A stretch of DNA of 64,000 nt from Paracoccaceae bacterium (lineage in GTDB: Bacteria; Pseudomonadota; Alphaproteobacteria; Rhodobacterales; Rhodobacteraceae), in the NCBI GenBank assembly GCA_007116575.1, contig SKIF01000051.1, forward strand, positions 1-64,000, in the 5' to 3' direction. Shown here piece by piece: positions 1-12,677 of this stretch (positions are counted from its first letter, which is position 1; each line of letters begins with the position of its first letter). Under the pieces are notes generated by a model. The model was not told the DNA's origin. It made no database searches and saw nothing but the letters and a program-made list of their open reading frames with translations. A program made the position numbers and the translations under genes.

Positions 1-14
1 CCCAGAAAGCGAAA

Positions 15-37
15 CGGCGCGCCCGAAGGGCGCGCCG
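15..37 (-). terminator. Rho-independent terminator of katG
   Basis: Perfect stem GGCGCGCCC-GAA-GGGCGCGCC just after the minus-strand stop; T-rich GTTTCGCTTTCT follows on the minus strand. Confidence 0.75.
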
Positions 38-60
38 CTCTCGATTGTCACCAATGGCGC

Positions 61-2280
<2,220 letters not shown>

Positions 2281-2324
2281 TTAAGGAGTTTGTTCTGATT
2301 GTAATGATCAGTTTTTCTGACTGC

Positions 2325-3125
2325 TCAGAGCGGTTTTCGCGCCGCTCGCCGCATCAGCCACCCGGCGATCAACACCGCGATCAGAACGAAGCCGATGATG
2401 ATCGTGGCGAGCGCATTCACATCCGGGCTGACACCGAGCCGCACCTTGGAGAAGATCACCATCGGCAGGGTCGAGGCGCCGGGGCCCGAGACAAAGGAGG
2501 CGATCACCAGATCATCGAGCGAGAGCGTGAAGGCCAGAAGCCAGCCCGCGACCAATGCAGACGCGATGACCGGCAGGGTGATGTCAAAAAACACCCGCAC
2601 CGGCCCCGCGCCCAGATCCCGCGCGGCCTCTTCGAGTGACTCGTCCATCTGGCGCAGACGTGATTGCGCGATAACCGCGACGAAGGCCGCGCAGAAGGTC
2701 GTATGTGCGATGATGATCGTGGTCAGGCCCCGCCCGGCGGGCCAGCCCAGTGTCAGCTCCATCGACACGAACAACAGAAGCAACGACAGTCCAGTGATAA
2801 CCTCGGGCATGACAAGCGGTGCCGTGATCATCCCGGTCAAGAGCAACCTTCCCGCAAAACTGCCGAAGCGCGTAAGCACGAAAGCCCCCAACGTGCCCAC
2901 GATCACCGCCAGATTGGCCGACCAGAAGGCCACCTGCAGGCTGATCCAGGCCGAACCGAGGATCTGCCGGTCGCGCAGGAGTTCGCCATACCATTTGGTC
3001 GAAAACCCGCCCCAGACCGTGACCAGGCGACTTTCGTTGAACGAAAACACCACCAGTGAGACAATCGGCGCATAGAGAAAGATGAAGCCCAGCGCGACAG
3101 CCATAGGCAGGAACCAGCCGCGCAT
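2325..3125 (-). CDS. potC: Spermidine/putrescine-type ABC transporter permease (PotC/PotI family)
   Basis: MRGWFLPMAVALGFIFLYAPIVSLVVFSFN; binding-protein-dependent permease; start trimmed to overlap the potB stop. Confidence 0.9.
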   Translation of the reverse strand: MRGWFLPMAVALGFIFLYAPIVSLVVFSFNESRLVTVWGGFSTKWYGELLRDRQILGSAWISLQVAFWSANLAVIVGTLGAFVLTRFGSFAGRLLLTGMITAPLVMPEVITGLSLLLLFVSMELTLGWPAGRGLTTIIIAHTTFCAAFVAVIAQSRLRQMDESLEEAARDLGAGPVRVFFDITLPVIASALVAGWLLAFTLSLDDLVIASFVSGPGASTLPMVIFSKVRLGVSPDVNALATIIIGFVLIAVLIAGWLMRRAARKPL

Positions 3126-4003
3126 CAGTCCATCTCCCGCCGGTTCTGCACCGATTGTAACCACATGATCGGGGCGACAACCAGAAACAGCATGACGATG
3201 GCGACAGCCGAGGCCACTGGCCAGTCTCGGCTCGAGAAGAACTCGTCCCACAGCACCCGCCCGATCATCAGCGTATCGGGGCCGCCCAGAAGGGCGGGGA
3301 TGACATATTCGCCGATCGCCGGGATGAACACGAGCATCGATCCCGCGACGATGCCGGGCAGCGACAGCGGCAAGGTAACCGTGAAGAACGTCACCACCGG
3401 CGAGGCCCCGAGATCGCTCGCCGCCTCCAGCAACGCGCCATCAAGCTTGGTCAGATTGGCGTAAAGCGGCAGAATCATGAAGGGCAGGTAAGTGTAGACG
3501 ATGCCGATATAGACGGCCAAATCCGTGTGCATCATGCGCAGCGGCGCGTCGATGACCCCCAGTGACATCAATGTGTTGTTGATCACACCATTGGTGCGCA
3601 AGAAGCCCATCCAGGCGTAAACGCGCAACAGGAAACTGGTCCAGAATGGCAGGATCACCATCAACAGCAGGATCGAGCGTTTCGGCTCGGGTGCGCGGGC
3701 GATGTAATAGGCAATCGGATAGCCGATCAGCAGCGCGAAAATGGTCGAGACCAGAGCAATACGGATCGAGGAAAGATAGGCATTGCGGTAGAGCGCGTCC
3801 TGAAACAGGAAACGGTAATTTTCCAGGCTCGCGATGATTTCCAGCGTCCCGTCTGGCGCGCGGTCGAACAGCGGCGTAAAGGGCGGGCGGGCGATGATCG
3901 CCTCGGCCAGAGAAATCCGGCCCAGCACGAAGAATGGCGCGAGAAAGAAGATGCCCAGCCAGAGCATCGGAATGGCAATGACCAGAGTGCGCCGCCAGCT
4001 CAT
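3125..4003 (-). CDS. potB: Spermidine/putrescine-type ABC transporter permease (PotB/PotH family)
   Basis: Multi-TM permease with EAASDLGASP motif, in operon with an ATPase and a binding protein. Confidence 0.9.
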   Translation of the reverse strand: MSWRRTLVIAIPMLWLGIFFLAPFFVLGRISLAEAIIARPPFTPLFDRAPDGTLEIIASLENYRFLFQDALYRNAYLSSIRIALVSTIFALLIGYPIAYYIARAPEPKRSILLLMVILPFWTSFLLRVYAWMGFLRTNGVINNTLMSLGVIDAPLRMMHTDLAVYIGIVYTYLPFMILPLYANLTKLDGALLEAASDLGASPVVTFFTVTLPLSLPGIVAGSMLVFIPAIGEYVIPALLGGPDTLMIGRVLWDEFFSSRDWPVASAVAIVMLFLVVAPIMWLQSVQNRREMD

Positions 4004-5133
4004 TCGGTCAGCACCCGAAAGGCCGCGGGCGGCACCGAGATCCAGACTTTCTCATCCCACGAAATCGGGGCCTCCTCGCGCAGCCGATTCGATTGGCTGG
4101 CCCGGATCAGCGCCCCGCTGGGCAGGCGCACGCGGTATTGCGACATATGCCCGATATAGCCCATCTCCTCGACCACGCCTTCCCAAGCGTTGGGCATGTC
4201 CTCGGGGCGCTTGCGGGTCAGCGCAAAGCGCTCGGGGCGCACCGCTCCCCAGATCGTCTGCCCGCGCGTCAGCCCCTCCTGGGGCAGCACCATCACATCG
4301 CCGAGGTCCGGTGTGGCAATGCGCATCATGTCGGGGGCGGCGGCCTCGACCACGCCTTCGAACAGGTTCACCGTGCCAATGAAATCCGCGACAAAGCGCG
4401 AGCGGGGGGTTTCGTAGATCTCGCGCGGCTCACCGATCTGTTCGATGATGCCATCCTTCATCACCCCGATGCGGGTAGCCAGCGTCATCGCCTCGTCCTG
4501 ATCGTGGGTGACAACGATGAAGGTCACACCGAGAGTTTCCTGAATCTTGATCAGTTCGAACTGGGTTTCCTCGCGCAGCTTCTTGTCGAGCGCGCCCAGC
4601 GGTTCATCAAGCAAGAGCAGCTTGGGCCGCTTCACAAGCGACCGCGCCAGCGCCACGCGCTGGCGCTGACCACCCGAGAGCTGGTCGGGCTTGCGCCGCG
4701 CCAGCTTTTCCAGCTTGACCATGCGCAGCATCTCGGCGGCCTTGGCATAGGCGTCGGATTTCTTCATCCCTTCGCGCAACAGGCCATAGGCCACGTTCTT
4801 TTCGACCGTCATATGCGGAAACAGCGCATAGGACTGGAACATCATGTTGGTGGGGCGGCGGTCGGGCGGCACGCGCGCCATATCCTCACCGTCAATGCGG
4901 ATACTACCTTCGGTGGGTTGCTCGAAACCTGCCAGCATCCGTAACAGGGTCGATTTCCCGCAGCCAGATTCGCCTAGCAGGCAAAACAACTCGCCCTTGA
5001 AGATGTCGAGATCGACATTCGAGACGGCGGTAAAGTCGCCAAAGCGTTTGGTCACCCCGCGCACCGATATGAAGGGGTTCGCAGACGGGTCGCGCCAGGG
5101 TTTCGTGTCGGCGGCAATCGCGGGTCCGTCCAT
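4000..5133 (-). CDS. potA: Spermidine/putrescine-type ABC transporter ATP-binding protein
   Basis: Walker A GESGCGKST, LSGGQRQRVALARS, LLLDEPLGALD; SD GGAG before the ATG at 5133 (ORF track start 5145). Confidence 0.92.
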   Translation of the reverse strand: MDGPAIAADTKPWRDPSANPFISVRGVTKRFGDFTAVSNVDLDIFKGELFCLLGESGCGKSTLLRMLAGFEQPTEGSIRIDGEDMARVPPDRRPTNMMFQSYALFPHMTVEKNVAYGLLREGMKKSDAYAKAAEMLRMVKLEKLARRKPDQLSGGQRQRVALARSLVKRPKLLLLDEPLGALDKKLREETQFELIKIQETLGVTFIVVTHDQDEAMTLATRIGVMKDGIIEQIGEPREIYETPRSRFVADFIGTVNLFEGVVEAAAPDMMRIATPDLGDVMVLPQEGLTRGQTIWGAVRPERFALTRKRPEDMPNAWEGVVEEMGYIGHMSQYRVRLPSGALIRASQSNRLREEAPISWDEKVWISVPPAAFRVLTE

Positions 5134-5171
5134 CGCTTCTCCCATCCGGCAAGGCTCTCGGAGACCAGAAA

Positions 5172-5201
5172 GCGCCCCTGCACAAACCTTGGCAGGGGCG
5201 C
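5172..5201 (-). terminator. Intra-operon hairpin between potF and potA (attenuator or 3' stabiliser)
   Basis: GCGCCCCTGC-N10-GCAGGGGCGC, perfect 10-bp stem directly after the potF stop. Confidence 0.6.
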
Positions 5202-5207
5202 CGGTGT

Positions 5208-6296
5208 TTACTGACCCGTGCGCACCCGTGTCCAGAGCCGCGTCACTGTGCGGTCCGTCCGGCTGTCATAGGTCGTCCCGGTGAACAGCGTCTCGCTGAC
5301 GTCTTCGGTCGGGAAGATGGCCGGGTCGTTGAAGATATCCTCGTCAACCATCGGCCAGGAGGCCGCATTGGCATTTGGGAACCAGACATAATTGGTGATC
5401 ATCGCCGTGATCTCGGGCTCGAGGATGAAGTTGATGAAGGCATGTGCGTTTTCCGGGTTCGGCGCATCGGCCGGGATGCCCATCACGTCGAACCACTGCA
5501 TCGCCCCCTCGCGCGGAATGGCGTACCAGACATTCACGCCCTGCCCCGCCTCTTCCGCACGCTCGGCGGCCTGCAGCACATCACCCGACCAGCCCACGGC
5601 CACGCAGGTTTCACCATTGGCCAGATCGGTGATGTATTGCGACGAGTGGAAATAGCGCACTGTGTCGCGCACCTCCATCATCATCTCGGCTGCCGCCTCG
5701 AAATCGGCCGGGTCGGTGGATTGCGGGTCCTTGTCCATCCAGGCGAAGGCCGCCGGAAACATGTCGGTCGGGGAATCGAGCCATGAGATGCCGCAATCCG
5801 CAAGCTGTCCGGCGATCTCGGGGTCGAAGATCATGTCCCAGGTGTCGACCTCGAAATCCTCGCCCAGACGCTCGGCCACCATGTCGATATTGTAGCCGAT
5901 GCCAGTGGTGCCCCACATGTAGATGACCGAGTGTTCGTTGCCCGGATCATGCGTTGCGACAGCAGCGGTCAGTTCCGGGTCCATGCCCGCCAGATTGGGG
6001 ATCAGGTCCTTGTTCAGCGGCTGATAGACCCCGGCGGCAAGCTGGCGCTGCAGGAAAGTGCCGGTCGGCACCACCACATCAAAGCCCGACGAGCCCGCCA
6101 GCAGTCGCGCCTCGAGCGTGTCATTGCTGTCATAGACATCGTAATTCACCGAGATGCCGGTGCGTTCGGTGAACAGTTCCAGCACCTCGTCAGTGATGTA
6201 ATCCGACCAGTTGAAGACATTGACCGTCTCGGTCAGTGCCGGCCCTGCGGCCAGACCCATCGCGGTGCCAATGGCGAGAATCTTGCGTGTGCTCAT
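5208..6296 (-). CDS. potF: Spermidine/putrescine-type periplasmic binding protein
   Basis: Signal peptide, then VNVFNWSDYITDEVLELF...; PotD/PotF family. Confidence 0.93.
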   Translation of the reverse strand: MSTRKILAIGTAMGLAAGPALTETVNVFNWSDYITDEVLELFTERTGISVNYDVYDSNDTLEARLLAGSSGFDVVVPTGTFLQRQLAAGVYQPLNKDLIPNLAGMDPELTAAVATHDPGNEHSVIYMWGTTGIGYNIDMVAERLGEDFEVDTWDMIFDPEIAGQLADCGISWLDSPTDMFPAAFAWMDKDPQSTDPADFEAAAEMMMEVRDTVRYFHSSQYITDLANGETCVAVGWSGDVLQAAERAEEAGQGVNVWYAIPREGAMQWFDVMGIPADAPNPENAHAFINFILEPEITAMITNYVWFPNANAASWPMVDEDIFNDPAIFPTEDVSETLFTGTTYDSRTDRTVTRLWTRVRTGQ

Positions 6297-6461
6297 GTCA
6301 GTCTCCCGGTTGCGGCCATCGCTCGTTTATTCGGCGACTGTGCCATCATGAGACCATACCACATGAAAACCGGCGGTTTTGGCAAGCCCGTTTCGCATCG
6401 CGCGGGCAATAATTTGATCAAATCCTGGGAAATTGCCGCGATTTGGGCGGAAATGCCCGCC

Positions 6462-7454
6462 TCATGCCCCGATCTTCAGGGCAATCTTGCCAATATGCGC
6501 CGAGCTTTCCATCCGCGCATGCGCCGCCGTCGCCTCGGCCAGCGCGAAGTCACTGTCCATCACCGGTGCCAGCCGCCCTGCGGCCAGCAACGGCCAGACC
6601 TTTGCCTCGAGTTCACGCGCGATGGCCGCTTTGGCCGCGTCCGATTGGGGGCGCAGGGTCGAGCCGGTGATCGTCAGCCGCCGCACCATCAGTGGGGCGA
6701 AATTCACTGCCATCTTTGGCCCCTGCAGAAAGGCAATCTGCACCAGGCGCCCGTCCTCGGCCAGCGCGCGCAGGTTGCGCGGCAGGTAATCGCCCCCCAC
6801 CATGTCGAGGATCAGATTCGCCCCGCCCTCGTTCTGTAGCACCTGAACGAAATCCTCGTCGCGGTAATTGATCGCACGCTCGGCCCCCAGCCCCTCGCAG
6901 GCCGCGCATTTCTCTGCCGACCCGGCAGTGGCAAAGACCCGCGCCCCGAAGGCTACCGCGAGTTGAATCGCCGTCGTCCCGATCCCCGAAGAGCCGCCAT
7001 GCACCAGAAACCGCTCGCCTGACTGCAAGCCCCCGCGCATGAAAACATTCGACCAGACGGTGAAAAATGTCTCAGGCAGGCAGGCCGCCTCGCGCAGCCC
7101 CATGCCTTCGGGCACCGGCAGTACCTGCCCGGCATCGGTCACGGCATATTCGCCGTAAGCCCCGCCGGGAAACAGCGCGCAGACCTGGTCGCCGATCTTC
7201 CACCGCGTCACCCCGGCCCCCAGCGCCACGATCGTGCCCGACCCTTCCAGCCCCGGCAGGTCGCTCGCGCCCGGCGGCGGGTCATAGGCCCCGGCGCGCT
7301 GCAGGCAATCGGGCCGGTTCACACCGGCCCATGCCATGCGGACCACCACCTGACTCTGCCCCGGCACCGGCACCGCTCGCTCGGCCATCCGCAACACTTC
7401 CGGCCCGCCGGGTTCCGAGATTTCGATCACGCGCATCACATGGGGCAGATCCAT
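6462..7454 (-). CDS. NAD(P)H quinone oxidoreductase, zinc-independent MDR family (PIG3-like)
   Basis: GEPGGPEVL-like N-terminus, FLVHGGSSGIGTTAIQLA. Confidence 0.88.
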   Translation of the reverse strand: MDLPHVMRVIEISEPGGPEVLRMAERAVPVPGQSQVVVRMAWAGVNRPDCLQRAGAYDPPPGASDLPGLEGSGTIVALGAGVTRWKIGDQVCALFPGGAYGEYAVTDAGQVLPVPEGMGLREAACLPETFFTVWSNVFMRGGLQSGERFLVHGGSSGIGTTAIQLAVAFGARVFATAGSAEKCAACEGLGAERAINYRDEDFVQVLQNEGGANLILDMVGGDYLPRNLRALAEDGRLVQIAFLQGPKMAVNFAPLMVRRLTITGSTLRPQSDAAKAAIARELEAKVWPLLAAGRLAPVMDSDFALAEATAAHARMESSAHIGKIALKIGA

Positions 7455-7517
7455 CCGGTCCTCATTTTCTTGCCAGAAATACTCAAATGCGCCGCTGCGC
7501 TCGTGCGCGAACGCCTG

Positions 7518-8387
7518 CTAGAGCGCCACCTCGCGCGAGAGCGCGAAATCCCAATAGAGCGCGCGCGCACGATCCGCCATCGGCGTGGCCGCAAAGACCC
7601 GGTCCTGATAGCGCGCCACCGGCATCACCTTGGCGATATTGCCGGTGACGAAAATCTCTTCGGCCTCATCGAAATCCGCGAGCGTCAACGAGGTCTCAAC
7701 CACCTCGACCCCATCGGCGCGCAACAGCCCGATCACCCGCGCGCGCGTCAGCCCGGCAAGGAACATGCCGTTCGGCACCGGCGTGAACACCACCCCGTCG
7801 CGCACCATGAAGACATTGGTCGAGGCGGTCTCGGCCACATGACCATTGATGTCGAGCGAGAGCGCGTTGGAAAAGCCCCGCGCGCGGGCATCGGCCATGA
7901 TACGGGCGTTGTTGGCATAGAGTGAGCCTGCCTTGGCCTCGGTCATCGCCATGTCGGGGCGCGGGCGGCAGAAGGGCGAGACGGTGAGCGAGAAATCCCC
8001 CGGCTTGGGCATGGGCAGGCTTTCGATACAGATCGCAAAGCCGGTGCTTTCGGGCTCTGGGTCAATGATGCCGGGCGTCGAGTCACGCGCCCACATCATC
8101 GGGCGCAGATAGAGCTCTGCGTCCGGCGCGAATTTTGCGCAGCCTTCCTCCATCAACCCCTGCACAGTCTGCGCGTCAACCGGCGGAATCATCCCCATCA
8201 CTTGAGCCGAGCGGATGATGCGCGCACTGTGCAGGTCCAGATCCGGGCGGGCACCCTCGAACTGGCGCGCACCGTCAAAGACCTGAGAGCCCAGCCATGC
8301 GACGTGATCCGCGGCACCGATAATCGGCGCGTTGCCCCGGTGCCACTGCCCCTCATACCAGGTCAGGATTTCTGTTCCGACGGCCAT
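7518..8387 (-). CDS. Class IV aminotransferase (branched-chain aminotransferase-like)
   Basis: GSQVFDGARQFEG, fold-type IV PLP features (SLDINGHVAETASTNVFMV). Confidence 0.85.
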   Translation of the reverse strand: MAVGTEILTWYEGQWHRGNAPIIGAADHVAWLGSQVFDGARQFEGARPDLDLHSARIIRSAQVMGMIPPVDAQTVQGLMEEGCAKFAPDAELYLRPMMWARDSTPGIIDPEPESTGFAICIESLPMPKPGDFSLTVSPFCRPRPDMAMTEAKAGSLYANNARIMADARARGFSNALSLDINGHVAETASTNVFMVRDGVVFTPVPNGMFLAGLTRARVIGLLRADGVEVVETSLTLADFDEAEEIFVTGNIAKVMPVARYQDRVFAATPMADRARALYWDFALSREVAL

Positions 8388-8444
8388 GCAATCCCCCCAA
8401 ATACCTCTGACTTGGGGGCACCTAGCGCTCTTGTCGTACCCGCG

Positions 8445-9134
8445 TCAAGCCTTGGGCACGGCCGGGCTATAGCCCGGCAGGTCATCCCGCGCAGACCGTA
8501 CCGGCGCCCGTACGCAGGACAACAGAGCATTCGGTCCCGCCATCAGCAGACGGCCAAGCGGGTTCCTCTGCACGGCACCTTTCACCCGCTCGAACTGCAT
8601 CACCTCGTCGATGCGCCGGTCCAGAAAGCTCCATGTCGCGGCCGCGCCGGGGCTGTCATCACCCAGCCAGTAAAGCACCGTGGAGGAATAGACCCCTGCC
8701 AGCGTGGCGCGTTTGGTGTACCAGTTGTAATCGGTCGAACTGTCGCCAATGCTGGTCCAGATCAGGTCGACAGTGCCCCAGATCGCGCTGACACCGTCGG
8801 CCGCGTAGGGAGGCAGCGCGAACAGCGTGGTGCCCCGTCGCACCAGCTCTCGGTCTTCCGCCGCCTCGATGCGGTAGCGCACCGCCGTCGCGATGCGGTC
8901 GCGGAATCGCAAATGGCTCAGATCCTCGCTCGCCAGCCGCGCCGCCATCTGCGCATCGCCACGCCGGTGATAGGCCAGCGCCAGATCCACACCGCCGCGC
9001 GGGTAGAGCACGCGGGCCGTGGCAAGGTCGACCCCGGTATCCGCACAGGCGGCGCGCAGCGCATCCTCGCTCCAGCCATCGAAGGGGACATGGATCAGGG
9101 CCGCATCCAGAAGGGCCGTGGCCTGGTCAGTCAT
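8445..9134 (-). CDS. COQ9 family protein
   Basis: ALIHVPFDGWSEDALRAAC...; COQ9-like with YNWYTKRATLAGVYSSTVLYWLGD. Confidence 0.88.
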   Translation of the reverse strand: MTDQATALLDAALIHVPFDGWSEDALRAACADTGVDLATARVLYPRGGVDLALAYHRRGDAQMAARLASEDLSHLRFRDRIATAVRYRIEAAEDRELVRRGTTLFALPPYAADGVSAIWGTVDLIWTSIGDSSTDYNWYTKRATLAGVYSSTVLYWLGDDSPGAAATWSFLDRRIDEVMQFERVKGAVQRNPLGRLLMAGPNALLSCVRAPVRSARDDLPGYSPAVPKA

Positions 9135-9247
9135 CGCACTAGCCTCTTTTGCCTCGCTCGATTCAGTATCTAGCACAAGCGACGTAAAATCCAGTCGCGC
9201 GCTGCTTGCTGCAGGCAGATGGGCATAACCGGCAAGCGCGGGCGGGG

Positions 9248-11668
9248 CTAACCGCGCAAATGCCCTCCAGTGGCCTTCTCAACCTTCTCGACAATCTTGC
9301 GGCTCACAGCCTCGATCTCGTCTTCGGTCAGCGTCTTGTCGACGGGCTGCAGGCGTACGGTCAGGGCCAGCGATTTCCGACCGGGGCCGAACTGCGCCTC
9401 GGCCTTCGGGCCAGAGAATTCGTCAAAGACCTGCACCGCCTCGATCAGCGCCTTGTCGGCACCGCGCGCCGCATTCACCGCGCTCAGCGCCTCAACCTCC
9501 TGCGCCATGACAAAGGCGAAATCGCGTTCCACCGGCTGCAACGCGTTGACCGTAAGAGACGGGCGAGTGGCCTTGCGCGCCTTGGGCTGCGGAAGGTTTT
9601 CCAGCCAGACCGTGAAACCCAAGACGGGGCCTTTAAGGTCAAAGCCGCGCAGCACGCGCGGGTGCAACTCGCCATACACCGCCAGCGGCAGTTTCGGCCC
9701 GAGCGCGATCACCCCGGCACGCCCCGGGTGGAACCATTCGGGCACCGCGCGGGTGATCTGCGCACGCGCTGGCGCGCCGATGGCGGCCAGCACGGCCTCG
9801 GCATCGGCCTTGGCATCGAACACATCGACCTGGCGGCGCGCGCCATGCGGGTCGCGCGGGGCAGTCGCGCCGACCAGAAGCCCTGCCGCCTGCACATGCT
9901 GCTCACCGGGTTCTCCCCCGGCAAAGGCCGGTCCGACCTCGAACAGCGCGCAGTCGAACGCACCGCGCGCCTGATTGCGTGCGGCAGCCTGCAGCAGCCC
10001 GGGCAGCAGATCGGGGCGCATATGGGTCATCTCCGAAGAGATCGGGTTTTCCAGCCGCAGCGCATCACTGCCACCGCCGAAAGCCTGCGCCGCGCCCACG
10101 TCAATGAAGCTGTAGATCACGCATTCGTTGTAGCCCAGTCCCGCCAGCATCCGCCGCGCCGCGCGCTCGCGCGTCTGCAGCAGCGTCAGGATCGGACGCG
10201 GCACGCCGACCTGCGCGCGCGGCAGGGGTTGGGCCTCAAGCCTTGTCAGTGAGGCGATTCGGGCGATTTCCTCGACCAGATCGGCAGAGCCCAGAATATC
10301 GGGCCGCCATGTCGGCGGATATGCCTGATCGCCCTCAAGCCCGAAGCCCAGCGCGGACAGTGTTGCGCGCTGTTCTGCCTCGGAAATGTCCATCCCCACC
10401 AGCGCACCGACGCGGGCCGGATCGAAACGGTAGCTGCGCGTGGTGTCGGGCACTGCCCCGTCCGCGACGACATGCGAGGGCTCGCCCCCGCACAGGTCGA
10501 GCACCATACGCGTGGCCAGTTCCAACCCGTCAATGGTGAAGGCCGGGTCCACGCCGCGCTCGAAACGGTAGCGCGCATCAGAGTTGATCTTCAGCGCGCG
10601 CCCCGTGGCGGCAATGGTGATCGGGTCCCAATAGGCCGATTCCAGAAACACATCGACGGTCGCTTCGGTGCAGCCCGAATGCTCGCCCCCCATGATGCCG
10701 GCAAGGCTCTCTGGGCCAGAGTCGTCGGAAATCACCATCTGCCCTGCCGAAAGCGTGTAGGTCTTGCCGTCGAGCGCGAGCAATTCCTCGCCGCCCTGCG
10801 CGGGGTGAATCCGCAGACGGCCCTGCACCTTGGCCAGATCGAACACATGCAGCGGGCGGTTCAGATCGAAGGTGAAAAAGTTGGTGATATCGACCAACGC
10901 CGAGATGGGCCGCAATCCGATGGCGCGCAGGCGTTTCTGCAACCAGTCGGGCGAGGGGCCGTTGCGCAAGCCCCGGATCACGCGACCGGCGAAGAGCGGG
11001 CAGCCCTTTTCCTTCAGCACCGGATCAATGGTCACGCTTACCGGACTGTCGAACGCCCCAGCCACAGGCGCGACCTCCAGTGGTTTCAACACGCCCAGCC
11101 CGCGCGCGGCCAGATCGCGCGCGATACCGCGAACGCCCAGCGCGTCGGGTCGGTTGGGGGTGATCGCAATCTCGATCACCGGGTCATTCAGACCCGCATA
11201 ATCGATATAGCGCGCTCCAAGGGGCGCATCCTCGGGTAGATCAATGATGCCCTCATGGTCATCCGAGAGCATCAATTCGCGCTCGGAACACAACATTCCG
11301 TTGCTTGCCTGCCCCCGGATCACACCCGGTTTCAGGTCAACCCCGGTGCCGGGAACATGCGTCCCGACCGGGGCAAAGACACCGCGCATCCCGGTGCGGG
11401 CATTGGGCGCGCCACAGACGACCTGCACTTCCTCGGGCGCGCCCTCGGGCCCGGCGGGCCAGGTCTCGACGCGGCACAGGCGCAGGCGGTCGGCGTCCGG
11501 GTGCTGCATAGCCTCGATCACGCGGGCGATGCGGAACGCACCCAGCGTATCAGCTGGATCCGTGATTTCCTCGACCTCGAGCCCCAGATCGGTCAGCGCC
11601 TCGGCAATCTCGGCCAGTGTGGCATCAGTCTGCAGATGATCCTTGAGCCAGGACAGCGTGAATTTCAT
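9248..11668 (-). CDS. pheT: Phenylalanyl-tRNA synthetase beta subunit
   Basis: MKFTLSWLKDHLQTDATLAEIAEALTDLGLEVE, tRNA-binding and B3/B4 domains. Confidence 0.97.
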   Translation of the reverse strand: MKFTLSWLKDHLQTDATLAEIAEALTDLGLEVEEITDPADTLGAFRIARVIEAMQHPDADRLRLCRVETWPAGPEGAPEEVQVVCGAPNARTGMRGVFAPVGTHVPGTGVDLKPGVIRGQASNGMLCSERELMLSDDHEGIIDLPEDAPLGARYIDYAGLNDPVIEIAITPNRPDALGVRGIARDLAARGLGVLKPLEVAPVAGAFDSPVSVTIDPVLKEKGCPLFAGRVIRGLRNGPSPDWLQKRLRAIGLRPISALVDITNFFTFDLNRPLHVFDLAKVQGRLRIHPAQGGEELLALDGKTYTLSAGQMVISDDSGPESLAGIMGGEHSGCTEATVDVFLESAYWDPITIAATGRALKINSDARYRFERGVDPAFTIDGLELATRMVLDLCGGEPSHVVADGAVPDTTRSYRFDPARVGALVGMDISEAEQRATLSALGFGLEGDQAYPPTWRPDILGSADLVEEIARIASLTRLEAQPLPRAQVGVPRPILTLLQTRERAARRMLAGLGYNECVIYSFIDVGAAQAFGGGSDALRLENPISSEMTHMRPDLLPGLLQAAARNQARGAFDCALFEVGPAFAGGEPGEQHVQAAGLLVGATAPRDPHGARRQVDVFDAKADAEAVLAAIGAPARAQITRAVPEWFHPGRAGVIALGPKLPLAVYGELHPRVLRGFDLKGPVLGFTVWLENLPQPKARKATRPSLTVNALQPVERDFAFVMAQEVEALSAVNAARGADKALIEAVQVFDEFSGPKAEAQFGPGRKSLALTVRLQPVDKTLTEDEIEAVSRKIVEKVEKATGGHLRG

Positions 11669-11748
11669 GTCTCTTCCCCGAAATCGGCCACTGGCCTGCC
11701 CCTAGCCCAGATCCGCGCCAGAGAAAAGCCAGAGCACGACCAGCGCGC

Positions 11749-12540
11749 TCAGCGGTCGCGCGGGTCGCGGCTGTCGGTGTCGTTTTCGTTTTCGTCCTCA
11801 TCCTCGTCATCATCGGGCAGGTTGAAGAAGCTCTCGGCATCGCTGTAATCGGCGGCCTTGGCCGTGTCCTGCCCTTCCGAGTTCAGATCGCTGATCGAGA
11901 AATTCTCGAGCCCGGCAATACTGGCGGGCATCTTCGGCTCGGCCTCCATTTCGAGTGATTGCTCGGTCGAGACCAGCTTACGCCGCTCGTCATCGCTCAT
12001 CACCACGCCCTCGGCCTCGCGCTTGGCAGCCGCTTTCTGCACTTCCTTGTCCAGTTCAGACTGGCGGCACAGTCCCAGCGCCACCGGGTCGATGGGCTGC
12101 AGATTGGCGATGTTCCAGTGCGTGCGCTCGCGGATCGCCTGAATGGTGCTGTTGGTAGTGCCGACGAGACGGCGGATCTGCGCATCGGCAAGCTCGGGAT
12201 GGAATTTGACCAGCCAAAGGATCGATGCGGGGCGGTCCTGGCGCTTGGACAGCGGCGTATAACGCGGGCCACGGCGCTTTTCCTCGCCTTCGGCCGCGGG
12301 GTTGTATTTGAGCTTGAGCTCATAGCGCGGGTCCTTTTCGCCGCGCTCGATCTCGATCGGGTCAAGCTGGTTGTTGGCCAGTGGGTCAAAGCCCTTCACG
12401 CCCCCGGCCACATCGCCATCGGCAATGCCCTGCACTTCCAGCTCGTGCAGTCCGCAGAAATCGGCAATCTGCTTGAAGCTGAGCGTTGTGTTATCCACCA
12501 GCCAGACAGCAGTGGCCTTGGGCATCAATGGTTTTGACAT
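11749..12540 (-). CDS. DUF1013 family / TrcR-like cell cycle regulator
   Basis: MSKPLMPKATAVWLVDNTTLSFKQIADFCGLHELEVQGIADGDVA; start trimmed from 12963; acidic C-terminus DDDEDEDENEND. Confidence 0.85.
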   Translation of the reverse strand: MSKPLMPKATAVWLVDNTTLSFKQIADFCGLHELEVQGIADGDVAGGVKGFDPLANNQLDPIEIERGEKDPRYELKLKYNPAAEGEEKRRGPRYTPLSKRQDRPASILWLVKFHPELADAQIRRLVGTTNSTIQAIRERTHWNIANLQPIDPVALGLCRQSELDKEVQKAAAKREAEGVVMSDDERRKLVSTEQSLEMEAEPKMPASIAGLENFSISDLNSEGQDTAKAADYSDAESFFNLPDDDEDEDENENDTDSRDPRDR

Positions 12541-12677
12541 GACGTGATCTCCTGTCATAGGAGCGCGGGTGCGGCGCGCAATATCTCTGTGGTCCGGGAA
12601 TCGGCTGCAGGCGGGGCCTGCCTGTCCTCGATGTCGGGGATGGTGGCGTCTATAGCGAAAACCGGGGAAGAGGAAAA

